From NCBI GenBank assembly GCA_046329815.1, contig JAXLTY010000001.1:620001-684000 (forward strand): a stretch of 64,000 nt of DNA. Reading direction: 5' to 3'. Source of the stretch: JADJSS01 sp046329815 (GTDB taxonomy: Bacteria > Bacteroidota > Bacteroidia > Chitinophagales > JADIYW01). Shown piece after piece: positions 34,592 through 41,489 of the stretch. The translations under genes and the position numbers were made by a program. Every line of letters begins with the position of its first letter. The first letter of the stretch is position 1. Below the pieces are notes generated by a model, which made no database searches, had not been told where the DNA came from, and saw nothing but the letters and a program-made list of their open reading frames with translations.

Positions 34592-35392
34592 TTAATTATT
34601 AATACAATATTTTATAAGGATTGAATCAATTCGATTAAAACCCATTATACGTGATTTATACATATCCTCACAAGATTTATCTTTTTGATTAAGAAATTTG
34701 TAGGTTATGGCTCTATTATAATAAGCTATCGATGTATCTTTTAAAGACAATGCTTTATTAAAATCAGCTAATGCTAGATTATATTCTTTTAAATATAAAT
34801 ATGTTACTCCTCGGTTATAATAGGCAAAAAAAGTTGTAGAATCAAGAGAAATATATTTTGTAAAATCGTTTTTAGCATTGTTAAATTCTTTGGTATCTCT
34901 ATAAAGTAATCCCCTTTCATTATAGGCAACATCATAATTTGAATCTATAGAAATAGCATGATTAAAGTCTATAAATGACTTAGATATATCTCCAATCGTT
35001 TTGTAGATTCTTCCTCTTAAAAATAATAATTCTTTATCTGAATTATATTTAAACACCAACGGATTTAACACTTGTAATGCTTGTTCATTTCTATTTAAAT
35101 GAAAATCACATGCTGCAATAGCCTTAAGAACCTCTTTTGAGGTTGTATCCTTTGTAATTGACTGTAATTTTATTAAATCTTCATATGCCTTATCATATTC
35201 CTGTAAGTAAAAATAAGAGAACCCTCTAATCTCGTATAAATAATAGTTTTTATCATTATTATCAATTTCGTTACTCGATAATTCTACAACCTTATTAAAA
35301 TTTTTATTTTCGTATTGTTTGAAAATTTCTTTATTTATTGATTCATTATCACATGAAGTAATAAATAAAATTGAAATACACATAAGTCTCAT
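34592..35392 (-). CDS. TPR-repeat lipoprotein
   Basis: 266 residues with a short signal and lipobox FITSCDN. About seven tetratricopeptide repeats follow: pattern W/Y-x3-G-x2-Y-x2-(Y/L)-(Y/K)-x-A-x2-D-F-x-K-A (for example YYNRGVTYLYLKEYNLALAD). TPR arrays bind partner proteins; a membrane-anchored scaffold is likely. It lies between the two RAYT-derived elements and on the same strand. Confidence 0.75.
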   Translation of the reverse strand: MRLMCISILFITSCDNESINKEIFKQYENKNFNKVVELSSNEIDNNDKNYYLYEIRGFSYFYLQEYDKAYEDLIKLQSITKDTTSKEVLKAIAACDFHLNRNEQALQVLNPLVFKYNSDKELLFLRGRIYKTIGDISKSFIDFNHAISIDSNYDVAYNERGLLYRDTKEFNNAKNDFTKYISLDSTTFFAYYNRGVTYLYLKEYNLALADFNKALSLKDTSIAYYNRAITYKFLNQKDKSCEDMYKSRIMGFNRIDSILIKYCINN

Positions 35393-35410
35393 ATAACAAT
35401 TTATAATTTA

Positions 35411-35529
35411 TCAATATTCAGTCCCAAAGTTATACTTAAATTCTATTCCTACACTAGCATCTGTACCCTTAATATCTTTACTATATTCAAATTTAATGCT
35501 TGGATTTCTGTACGTCTCAATTAACTCTC
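35411..35529 (-). pseudogene. 3' remnant of an outer-membrane protein gene, cut by element copy 2
   Basis: About 38 codons ending in VGIEFKYNFGTEY, a typical last beta strand of a barrel or surface protein, read directly out of the RAYT-derived element at 35530. No matching 5' part is found on the other side. The host gene was probably truncated by insertion or later deletion. A longer frame exists through the element, but its N-terminal part is element sequence. Confidence 0.55.
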
Positions 35530-35861
35530 CACTCTGGCGCGAGTCTTCCGAAGGATGACTCGTGTCTATTGATAATGCCGGTCTCCGACCGGATTCTAAA
35601 ATCAAAGCCAGCTTCCATATCATACAGGTTCAATTTTTAATAATCCTGTTTCTGTCGTATAATAATCTATTGCACTACTATATTTACAATGCCATACTTC
35701 CAAAACTAAACCCGAACGAACCGGATTCTCATGTAAATATACTATTCTCCAAAAAAAATTAATGAAAATATTTTTTCTGAACATTGGCTTTGTAAATTCG
35801 GTCACAGGCCGAGGAAATTAATACACACTAGTCATCCTACGGAAGACTAGTGCGAGACAAG
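35530..35861 (-). mobile_element. Non-autonomous RAYT-derived element, copy 2 (332 bp)
   Basis: Same borders, hairpins and C-terminal RAYT remnant (about 35620-35805, YLHENPVRSGLV, KYSSAIDYY) as copy 1, in the same orientation, 1.5 kb away. Hand alignment shows about twelve substitutions and no gaps. The remnant in copy 2 differs by a few residues (VWHCKYSS versus AWHYKYSS). Insertion appears to have truncated the gene ending at 35411. Confidence 0.7.
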
Positions 35862-35862
35862 C

Positions 35863-35875
35863 GCTCCTACGGAGC
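35863..35875. repeat. REP-like hairpin GCTCC-TAC-GGAGC
   Basis: Perfect 5-bp stem with a TAC loop, immediately adjoining element copy 2. The same loop occurs in the hairpin at 35909-35927. Confidence 0.5.
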
Positions 35876-35908
35876 TTATCGAGAATTGTCTCTTTTGTCT
35901 ATAAACAG

Positions 35909-35927
35909 CTTGTCCTTACAGGACAAG
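35909..35927. repeat. Hairpin CTTGTCCT-TAC-AGGACAAG
   Basis: Perfect 8-bp stem with a TAC loop in a gene-free area. Probably another REP-type unit linked to the adjacent element. Confidence 0.5.
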
Positions 35928-36125
35928 TAATTGCTTCCAAAATATTTATAATGGAAATCAAAATCAATCATCTATATTTATAACAACATTATTCTACAAC
36001 ATTACCATTTTTTTTTAGTATTTAGTATTGATTTTCAGGTATTAAAAAGTGACTGAATATTATGCAATACTATTCCGCAACTATTTTTTGCCTGCTGCAA
36101 CTTATTTTTCGGCTCTGACGAATGA

Positions 36126-36521
36126 TTGAGGAATAGTTCGCAACTGTTCCGCGGCGGCGCGCAACTCCTGAGGAAAGCCGCGCAAGTGTCCAGGAAAGTG
36201 TCGCAGGTGCTCAGGAATGTTCCGCAACAATTCAGGAAAGACGCGGAACTGTTCAGGAACGCCGCGCGCAAGCTCAGGAAAGTCGCGCAATTACTCAGAA
36301 AAGGAACTGAACTGTTCAGGGACTCCACGCGGAAGCTCAGGAAAGGCGCGCAAGTACTCAGAAAAGGAACTGAACTATTGAGAAAAGTGGCGCAAGTGTT
36401 CAGGAATGTTTCGCAACAGTTCAGGAAAGGCACCAAACTGTTGAGGAAAGACGCACAACAATTGAGGAAAATTTCTCAAACAGTGAGAAACACGGCGCAG
36501 GTATTGAGAAAAAGTGATTAG
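36126..36521. repeat. 21-bp minisatellite of about 19 units, open on both strands
   Basis: Contiguous 21-bp units, roughly TTCAGGAAAGnnGCGCAAnTn, visibly GC-richer than the flanks. On the plus strand the frame 36126-36521 (TTG start just after a TGA) gives 18 heptads of the form (L/F)R(K/N)x(A/S/T)(Q/E)(L/V) and a stop, a cationic amphipathic helix pattern. The minus strand is also open with FLNSSVP-like heptads. There is no ATG and no ribosome site, so protein expression is doubtful. Units vary independently at two or three positions. Confidence 0.75.
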
Positions 36522-36574
36522 TAATCGAGAAATGCCAAACAACTGAAGAGAAATAATTTGTAAGCGTTAATTTA

Positions 36575-38215
36575 TTAAGCAGGAAACAAATATTCTTTGC
36601 CGTCTATCATAAAACGATGATCCATAATGCGCGGCCACATTGGTTTTTCAGGCAAAGTGAGTTCCCAGAAGTTCATGTCTTCCAGCAATTCTTTCGCTTT
36701 ATCAGGCATGGTTAAAAATAAATTATTTTTTTCGTTCTTGTCTGTACTCAGGTTGTACAATTCATACCATTTATCTCTTGAACTGTAAATCAGTTTATAG
36801 TCGCCTTTACGAATAGCGTGAATATGGTCGGCTCGCCAAAATAATTTATCGTGCGGTACATTTTTATCTTTATTAGTCAGGAATGGAACCAGGTTTACGC
36901 CATCATAGACTCTGTCTGTCGGTAGTTTTGCATTAGATATTGCGGCTGCCGTTGCAAAAATATCCAATGCAATAATTGGATTATCATACGTTGTGTTTTC
37001 CGGCAGATGGTTTTTCCATTTAAAAATAAACGGCACGTTAATTCCACCTTCAAACTGCGTGATCTTACCGCCTTTCAGCGGTGCGCTCGAAGTAATTCTG
37101 GTGTACAAAGCAGGTCCGTTATCACTTAACAATACTACGAGTGTATTCTCTTCCAAATGCAGGTCTTTCAGTTTTTGATTAATAGCACCGATAGCATCAT
37201 CCAAAGAACGAATGATGCCTCTGTAAACTGCTTTACCTTTATCCTGTATGGTTTTATATTCTTCATCATACAATTCTTCTTTCGCCTGGTATGGTTCGTG
37301 CGGCGCGGTGAATGGTATGTACAAAAAGAAAGGTTTGTCTTTATTTTGTTCAATGAAACGCAATGAACGGTCGCGGATGGCATCGGTAAAATATTGTTCT
37401 TCGTGTCTAATTTTTTTGCCGTTTTCATATACCATCGCAATATCTTTGCGTGCCATTTGCCACTGGTATTTGCCGACAAAACTTTTGTTGGAATAATTTA
37501 CAATTCCGGGCGTTTTTACTTTTTCCGCATATAAAGTGAAACCATTGTAAATACCATATTGATAGTCAAAACCAAATTTGTCCGGTGTATTTAATTTCGG
37601 ATTAGAGCCCAAATGCCACTTGCCTATTATCGCGGTTTGGTAAGCATATTTTTTTAACAACTCAGCCAGTGAAATCTCGGTTGGCGGCATGCCTTGTTTC
37701 GCGGTTTCCCATTCGTTAGGATAATGCGGTTTGGTAGCCACTACCCACGAACTGTCTTTTTGTGCAGCATTCTTACCGCCAAAATATTCGATCAGGTTGG
37801 CAGGATAGCCATCAATATCTATTGTTTCAAAGCCACATCTTTCCTGGTATCTTCCTGTTAGAATACCACAACGCGATGGCGCGCAAATAGGCGAAGAAAC
37901 ATATCCTTGTGTGCATTTTACACCTTCGGCGGCAAGCGCATCGATGTTTGGTGTTTTAAAATCTTTACTGTTGTAGCAGCTCACGTCGTTCAAACCCAAG
38001 TCATCCGCAACGATGACAACAATGTTCGGCGTTTTTGAATCCGGTGTTACTTTCTCATTCAGGAATTTCTTTTTGTAAGCCAGCAGCTTTTTATCAAATT
38101 TTATTTTCCACTCTCTGCTACCTGTAGTCAACGGATAACAAGACACAAAGAATATACTTACTATTAAAGATAGGATAATAGCCGTTTTATACTTTTTTGT
38201 TGAAATGTTCGTCAA
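36575..38215 (-). CDS. Cys-type sulfatase, lipoprotein
   Basis: 546 residues, lipobox FFVSC26. Metal ligands D71-D72 in IVADDLG, the FGly signature C111-A-P-S-R (SSPICAPSRCGILTGRY) with the downstream GRYQERCGFE, IIGKWHLG and LSDNGP are all present. It hydrolyses sulfate esters of an unidentified glycan or small molecule, at the envelope. The Cys is converted to formylglycine by an FGE; a candidate with intact catalytic cysteines is encoded 3 kb away (32456). The 21-bp minisatellite ends 53 bp from its stop. Confidence 0.9.
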   Translation of the reverse strand: MTNISTKKYKTAIILSLIVSIFFVSCYPLTTGSREWKIKFDKKLLAYKKKFLNEKVTPDSKTPNIVVIVADDLGLNDVSCYNSKDFKTPNIDALAAEGVKCTQGYVSSPICAPSRCGILTGRYQERCGFETIDIDGYPANLIEYFGGKNAAQKDSSWVVATKPHYPNEWETAKQGMPPTEISLAELLKKYAYQTAIIGKWHLGSNPKLNTPDKFGFDYQYGIYNGFTLYAEKVKTPGIVNYSNKSFVGKYQWQMARKDIAMVYENGKKIRHEEQYFTDAIRDRSLRFIEQNKDKPFFLYIPFTAPHEPYQAKEELYDEEYKTIQDKGKAVYRGIIRSLDDAIGAINQKLKDLHLEENTLVVLLSDNGPALYTRITSSAPLKGGKITQFEGGINVPFIFKWKNHLPENTTYDNPIIALDIFATAAAISNAKLPTDRVYDGVNLVPFLTNKDKNVPHDKLFWRADHIHAIRKGDYKLIYSSRDKWYELYNLSTDKNEKNNLFLTMPDKAKELLEDMNFWELTLPEKPMWPRIMDHRFMIDGKEYLFPA

Positions 38216-38248
38216 TATAGACTAATTTTAATCTTGTTAAAAATACAC

Positions 38249-38878
38249 ATGAAAGTCGAAATAAAAAAAGAAATAGCCAATGCAATCACTCACGGCATTG
38301 GATTAATAACATTTATTACGTTAATTCCGATCCTGTTCGTGAAAGCATCGCATTATGAAGTGAATTACAGAATTGTCGGATTGATCTTTTTTGCTATCGG
38401 CTTGATCATGGTGTATGCAAGTTCAACCATCTATCACGCGATCATGCACGAGAAAGCGAAATATATTTTGCGCATCGCCGATCATATCAGCATTTATTAC
38501 CTGATTGCCGGTTCTTATACTGCTATTTTAATGACCAGCATACCGTTTCAGAAGATAATGTGGTTTATTATTGTATTGTGGAGCATCGTGCTGATCGGCA
38601 CTATTAAAAAATTATTCCTGACCGGAAAATACGATACAATCTCTACCATCATTTACGTATTCATGGGCTGTATGGGTTTGTTTGAAATCAAAACCATTAT
38701 GGCATTCAACTCCGGCAAAGTATTGCTGTTTCTTTTATTAGGCGGCTTGTTCTATTTGTTCGGCGTCATATTTTATGCCTGGAAAAGATACACCTACCAT
38801 CATGCAGTTTGGCATTTATTTGTGCTGACCGGCAGCATCATGCATTTCTTTGGTATCTGGTACGCGATTGAGCAATAG
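38249..38878 (+). CDS. Hemolysin III family protein (YqfA/PAQR-like)
   Basis: 209 residues from ATG 38249 (MKVEIKKEIANAITHG). Seven membrane helices with NAITHGIG at the N-terminus, SSTIYHAIMH, LRIADHISIYYLIAGSYT and HHAVWHLFVLTGSIMHFF; these carry the metal-binding histidines of the PAQR/HlyIII superfamily. Name aside, a pore-forming role is not established; hydrolase activity is suspected for the fold. Followed by a repetitive spacer and a sugar transferase gene on the same strand. Confidence 0.88.
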   Translation: MKVEIKKEIANAITHGIGLITFITLIPILFVKASHYEVNYRIVGLIFFAIGLIMVYASSTIYHAIMHEKAKYILRIADHISIYYLIAGSYTAILMTSIPFQKIMWFIIVLWSIVLIGTIKKLFLTGKYDTISTIIYVFMGCMGLFEIKTIMAFNSGKVLLFLLLGGLFYLFGVIFYAWKRYTYHHAVWHLFVLTGSIMHFFGIWYAIEQ

Positions 38879-38892
38879 ACTGTAGGTTATAC

Positions 38893-38948
38893 GTTATAGG
38901 TTATAAGATTACTATCACTAATAACTAATATAACGAATAACCTATAAC
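38893..38948. repeat. Inverted spacer before the sugar transferase gene
   Basis: GTTATAGGTTAT (38893-38904) and its exact complement ATAACCTATAAC (38937-38948) enclose further words of the same kind. Similar to the scoA-scoB spacer at 10739-10808. Confidence 0.6.
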
Positions 38949-38966
38949 TTATTACTTAAACATTTG

Positions 38967-38974
38967 TATTTTTG
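38967..38974 (+). promoter_or_regulatory. -7 box TATTTTTG, four bases from the sugar transferase ATG
   Basis: TATTTTTG-ACCA-ATG. The geometry matches the ilvA and 48621 starts and implies a leaderless or near-leaderless transcript. No clear -33 box. Confidence 0.45.
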
Positions 38975-38978
38975 ACCA

Positions 38979-40361
38979 ATGGTAAAAAGTGCGAACAAAG
39001 GAATTTTGGGTTATGTAGCCGTTGATTATATTTCCGCGCTGGCTGCCTGGTTTTGCTTTTTTATTTTCAGAAAAATATACGTTGAGAAAATTGATTTCAC
39101 GGTGCTGCATTTATTCCAGGATCAGAAATTTGTGTATGGCTTGCTGTTCATTCCGTTTTTCTGGATGGCGTATTATTTTTTCTCGAACACGTATTCTTCG
39201 CTGTTAAAAAAATCGCGTTTAATTGAGATCTATAAAACCGTTATTCAAACATTGATCGGCGGTATTATTTTGTTTTTCAGTTTGATGCTGAATGATTTGA
39301 TCAAAGGTTATAAAGATTATTATTTCCTGTTCTTCGGATTTTTGGCTTTGCATTTTTTCCTTACTATATTTTTCCGCTTGTTTGTTTTAGCTATCATAAA
39401 AAATAAGATCCAAAACGGGAAGCTGTTTATTCCAACGTTATTAATCGGTTCGGTAAAAAACTGTGAGCGCATCGAAAATGAGATCATACATTCTAAAATA
39501 AAACTGCCTTATCAAATTACAGAAAAAGTGATTTTGAGTGAAGGTGACAGTGATAGTGTGAAAAGTATTTCATACAACATTGAAAATTTTGATGATGTAA
39601 TTTTAGCGTTGGAAAATAATGACGTGCAAACTATTGAAAACTATATCATTCATTTCCTGAACAAAGGAAAGACCGTTCAAATATTACCGGATGAAGTGGA
39701 TTTCCTTTCCGGAAAATTTAAAACACAAAGTATATTTGGCTCGCCACTGATAGAAATTCCGACAGACCTTATTTTGCCGTGGCAAAAAATACTGAAACGT
39801 CTTTTTGATGTTATCACTTCATTTTTCGGCATGATTCTGATTTCGCCACTGCTGGCTTTTATTGCTTATAAAGTAAAGCGATCATCGCCGGGTACCATTT
39901 TCTTTAAACAAAAAAGAGTTGGTATTAACGGTAAGGAATTTGACATTATAAAATTCCGTTCGATGTATGAAAACGCGGAAAACGGAACACCTAAATTATC
40001 GTCAGAAAACGATGAGCGCATCACGCCTTTTGGGAAATTTATACGCAAATACAGAATTGATGAGTTGCCGCAGTTATGGAATGTTTTTGTGGGCGATATG
40101 AGTTTGGTTGGACCACGTCCTGAGCGCAAATATTATATAGAGCAAATTATTCAAACCGCACCGCAATACCAGCTTTTGCAGCGCGTGCAGCCAGGCATCA
40201 CTTCTTTAGGAATGGTGAAATTTGGCTATGCTTCCAATCTTTCCGAAATGCTGCAACGCATGCGTTATGATTTGTTATACATTGAAAATATTTCGTTTTT
40301 AATGGATTTGAAAATCATGATCTATACCGTTATGATCTTGTGGAAAGGAAAAGGAAAATGA
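38979..40361 (+). CDS. Polyprenyl-phosphate sugar-1-phosphate transferase (exopolysaccharide initiation)
   Basis: 460 residues. Four to five N-terminal membrane helices (about 10-130), a soluble Rossmann-like middle part, a hydrophobic anchor (about 275-290), and the bacterial sugar transferase domain with KRLFDVITSFFGMIL, IIKFRSM, RIDELPQLWNV and SLVGPRPER. It starts extracellular glycan assembly by moving a hexose- or acetamido-sugar phosphate to undecaprenyl phosphate. No other polysaccharide genes are next to it. Confidence 0.9.
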   Translation: MVKSANKGILGYVAVDYISALAAWFCFFIFRKIYVEKIDFTVLHLFQDQKFVYGLLFIPFFWMAYYFFSNTYSSLLKKSRLIEIYKTVIQTLIGGIILFFSLMLNDLIKGYKDYYFLFFGFLALHFFLTIFFRLFVLAIIKNKIQNGKLFIPTLLIGSVKNCERIENEIIHSKIKLPYQITEKVILSEGDSDSVKSISYNIENFDDVILALENNDVQTIENYIIHFLNKGKTVQILPDEVDFLSGKFKTQSIFGSPLIEIPTDLILPWQKILKRLFDVITSFFGMILISPLLAFIAYKVKRSSPGTIFFKQKRVGINGKEFDIIKFRSMYENAENGTPKLSSENDERITPFGKFIRKYRIDELPQLWNVFVGDMSLVGPRPERKYYIEQIIQTAPQYQLLQRVQPGITSLGMVKFGYASNLSEMLQRMRYDLLYIENISFLMDLKIMIYTVMILWKGKGK

Positions 40362-40400
40362 TATAGTGATGAATTTTGAGTTAATCAGAATAATTTCCAT

Positions 40401-40451
40401 CGGTTGGTGTCTCACCAACCGAAATGTTTTATGGTCGGTGAGACATCAACC
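40401..40451. repeat. BIME-like pair of REP hairpins
   Basis: The first unit is perfect: CGGTTGGTG (40401-40409), TCT loop, CACCAACCG (40413-40421). The second, in inverted orientation, is GGTCGGTG (40433-40440), AGA, CATCAACC (40444-40451) with two G-U-type mismatches. Placed in the gap between the sugar transferase and DUF6150 genes. Confidence 0.55.
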
Positions 40452-40530
40452 ATTAGTCCGAATGATGAATGAAAATAAAAAATACATCACTGCAAATTAA
40501 TTTCTAAATTAGATCTATAAATCTATAACT

Positions 40531-40869
40531 ATGAAAAAATCATTTCTTCTTCTATTTGCTGTTATCGCGTTTACTTCAATCTCAAAAGCACAAAAAATAT
40601 TTTCCGTTGATTACGCAAGCCAGGCCGATGTAAAAGTATTTGTGGTAAAATATGAAAGCCAGTGCGACTTGAAAGTGTATAAAGTAAAATATGAAAGTCA
40701 GGCCGGAAATAATGACGGCAAATGGTTCTTCACCGATTATGCCAGCCAGGCGAAAAAGAAAATCTATTTTGTAGATTATGAAAGCCAGGCAGATCTGAAA
40801 ATTTATTTTGTGGATTACGAGAGTCAGGCAGGTTGGAAAAACAGTTCAAAGAAAAGTTTATTGTATTAA
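40531..40869 (+). CDS. DUF6150 repeat protein, predicted knotted beta fold
   Basis: 112 residues. Signal peptide (cleavage near SKAQ-K), then seven imperfect repeats of about 12 residues: (I/V)(Y/F)xVxYESQAD and variants (VDYASQAD, VKYESQCD, TDYASQAK, VDYESQAG). This is the DUF6150 family, for which, as I recall, a 7(1) septoil-knot fold has been reported. Location is likely periplasmic. Function unknown. Repeat 3 carries an insertion GNNDGKWF; one Cys appears in repeat 2 only. Confidence 0.75.
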   Translation: MKKSFLLLFAVIAFTSISKAQKIFSVDYASQADVKVFVVKYESQCDLKVYKVKYESQAGNNDGKWFFTDYASQAKKKIYFVDYESQADLKIYFVDYESQAGWKNSSKKSLLY

Positions 40870-40883
40870 ACATCTTAATCCAT

Positions 40884-41456
40884 ATGCAAAATTCGCCAAG
40901 CATAACATTTAATACAACAATTGAAGATTGTCCGGAGTTTATTGATGAAATATCTGCATTAACTTCCGCTATTATGAATGAGAATAAACCAAAGCAGGTT
41001 TTTTTGATAAAAATAAATAATTGGTTTGACTCGAAATGGTTAAAATTTAGTGGAAAGGTTCTTGGAGCATTAGGTATTTGGTCTTATGGTAATGATATTA
41101 AGATACCACCATTTCATCCTAACAGAGTCGTTTTTGAAAAGCTATTTATTCTTAATGATTTAGAAAATTATATAGAAACAGATTTGTCTTTTAAAATCCA
41201 TCTTAAGCAAACTTCCGAAGAAAATAAAAGGAAAATAATTAGTATTTCAGGCAATGCAATTTTTATCTGGTACAGTTCAAATTCATTAAAAAATCAGTTT
41301 GGTAGCTTTATGTTATATAAAATCAATGAAGGAAGATGCGAACCATTTTATCTTGGATTCAGAAAACAGGACAAATGGAAAATAATTAACCATGCAGGCA
41401 CTAACAAAAAAATGATGAGTTATATTATCAATCAAGGCAAGAATTTATCCGTTTAG
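40884..41456 (+). CDS. Hypothetical protein
   Basis: 190 residues from ATG 40884 (MQNSPSITF), 14 bases after the DUF6150 stop. No signal peptide or membrane helix. NWFDSKWLKFSGKVLGALGIW and FHPNRVVFEKLF are its most distinctive segments; the remainder is mixed alpha/beta. I do not recognise a family. Its closeness to the DUF6150 gene suggests one transcript. Confidence 0.55.
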   Translation: MQNSPSITFNTTIEDCPEFIDEISALTSAIMNENKPKQVFLIKINNWFDSKWLKFSGKVLGALGIWSYGNDIKIPPFHPNRVVFEKLFILNDLENYIETDLSFKIHLKQTSEENKRKIISISGNAIFIWYSSNSLKNQFGSFMLYKINEGRCEPFYLGFRKQDKWKIINHAGTNKKMMSYIINQGKNLSV

Positions 41457-41489
41457 GTATTGCATTCTGTTGTAGCACCATAGCATGCA

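Noticed and set aside
35411..35623. A 70-codon gene spanning element and remnant
   Set aside because: Its N-terminal part is made of the mobile element's REP end, so the frame is accidental; only the C-terminal piece reflects an old gene.
36126..36521. CRISPR-like array
   Set aside because: The 21-bp units are contiguous with no unique spacers, are not exact copies, and no cas genes are near.
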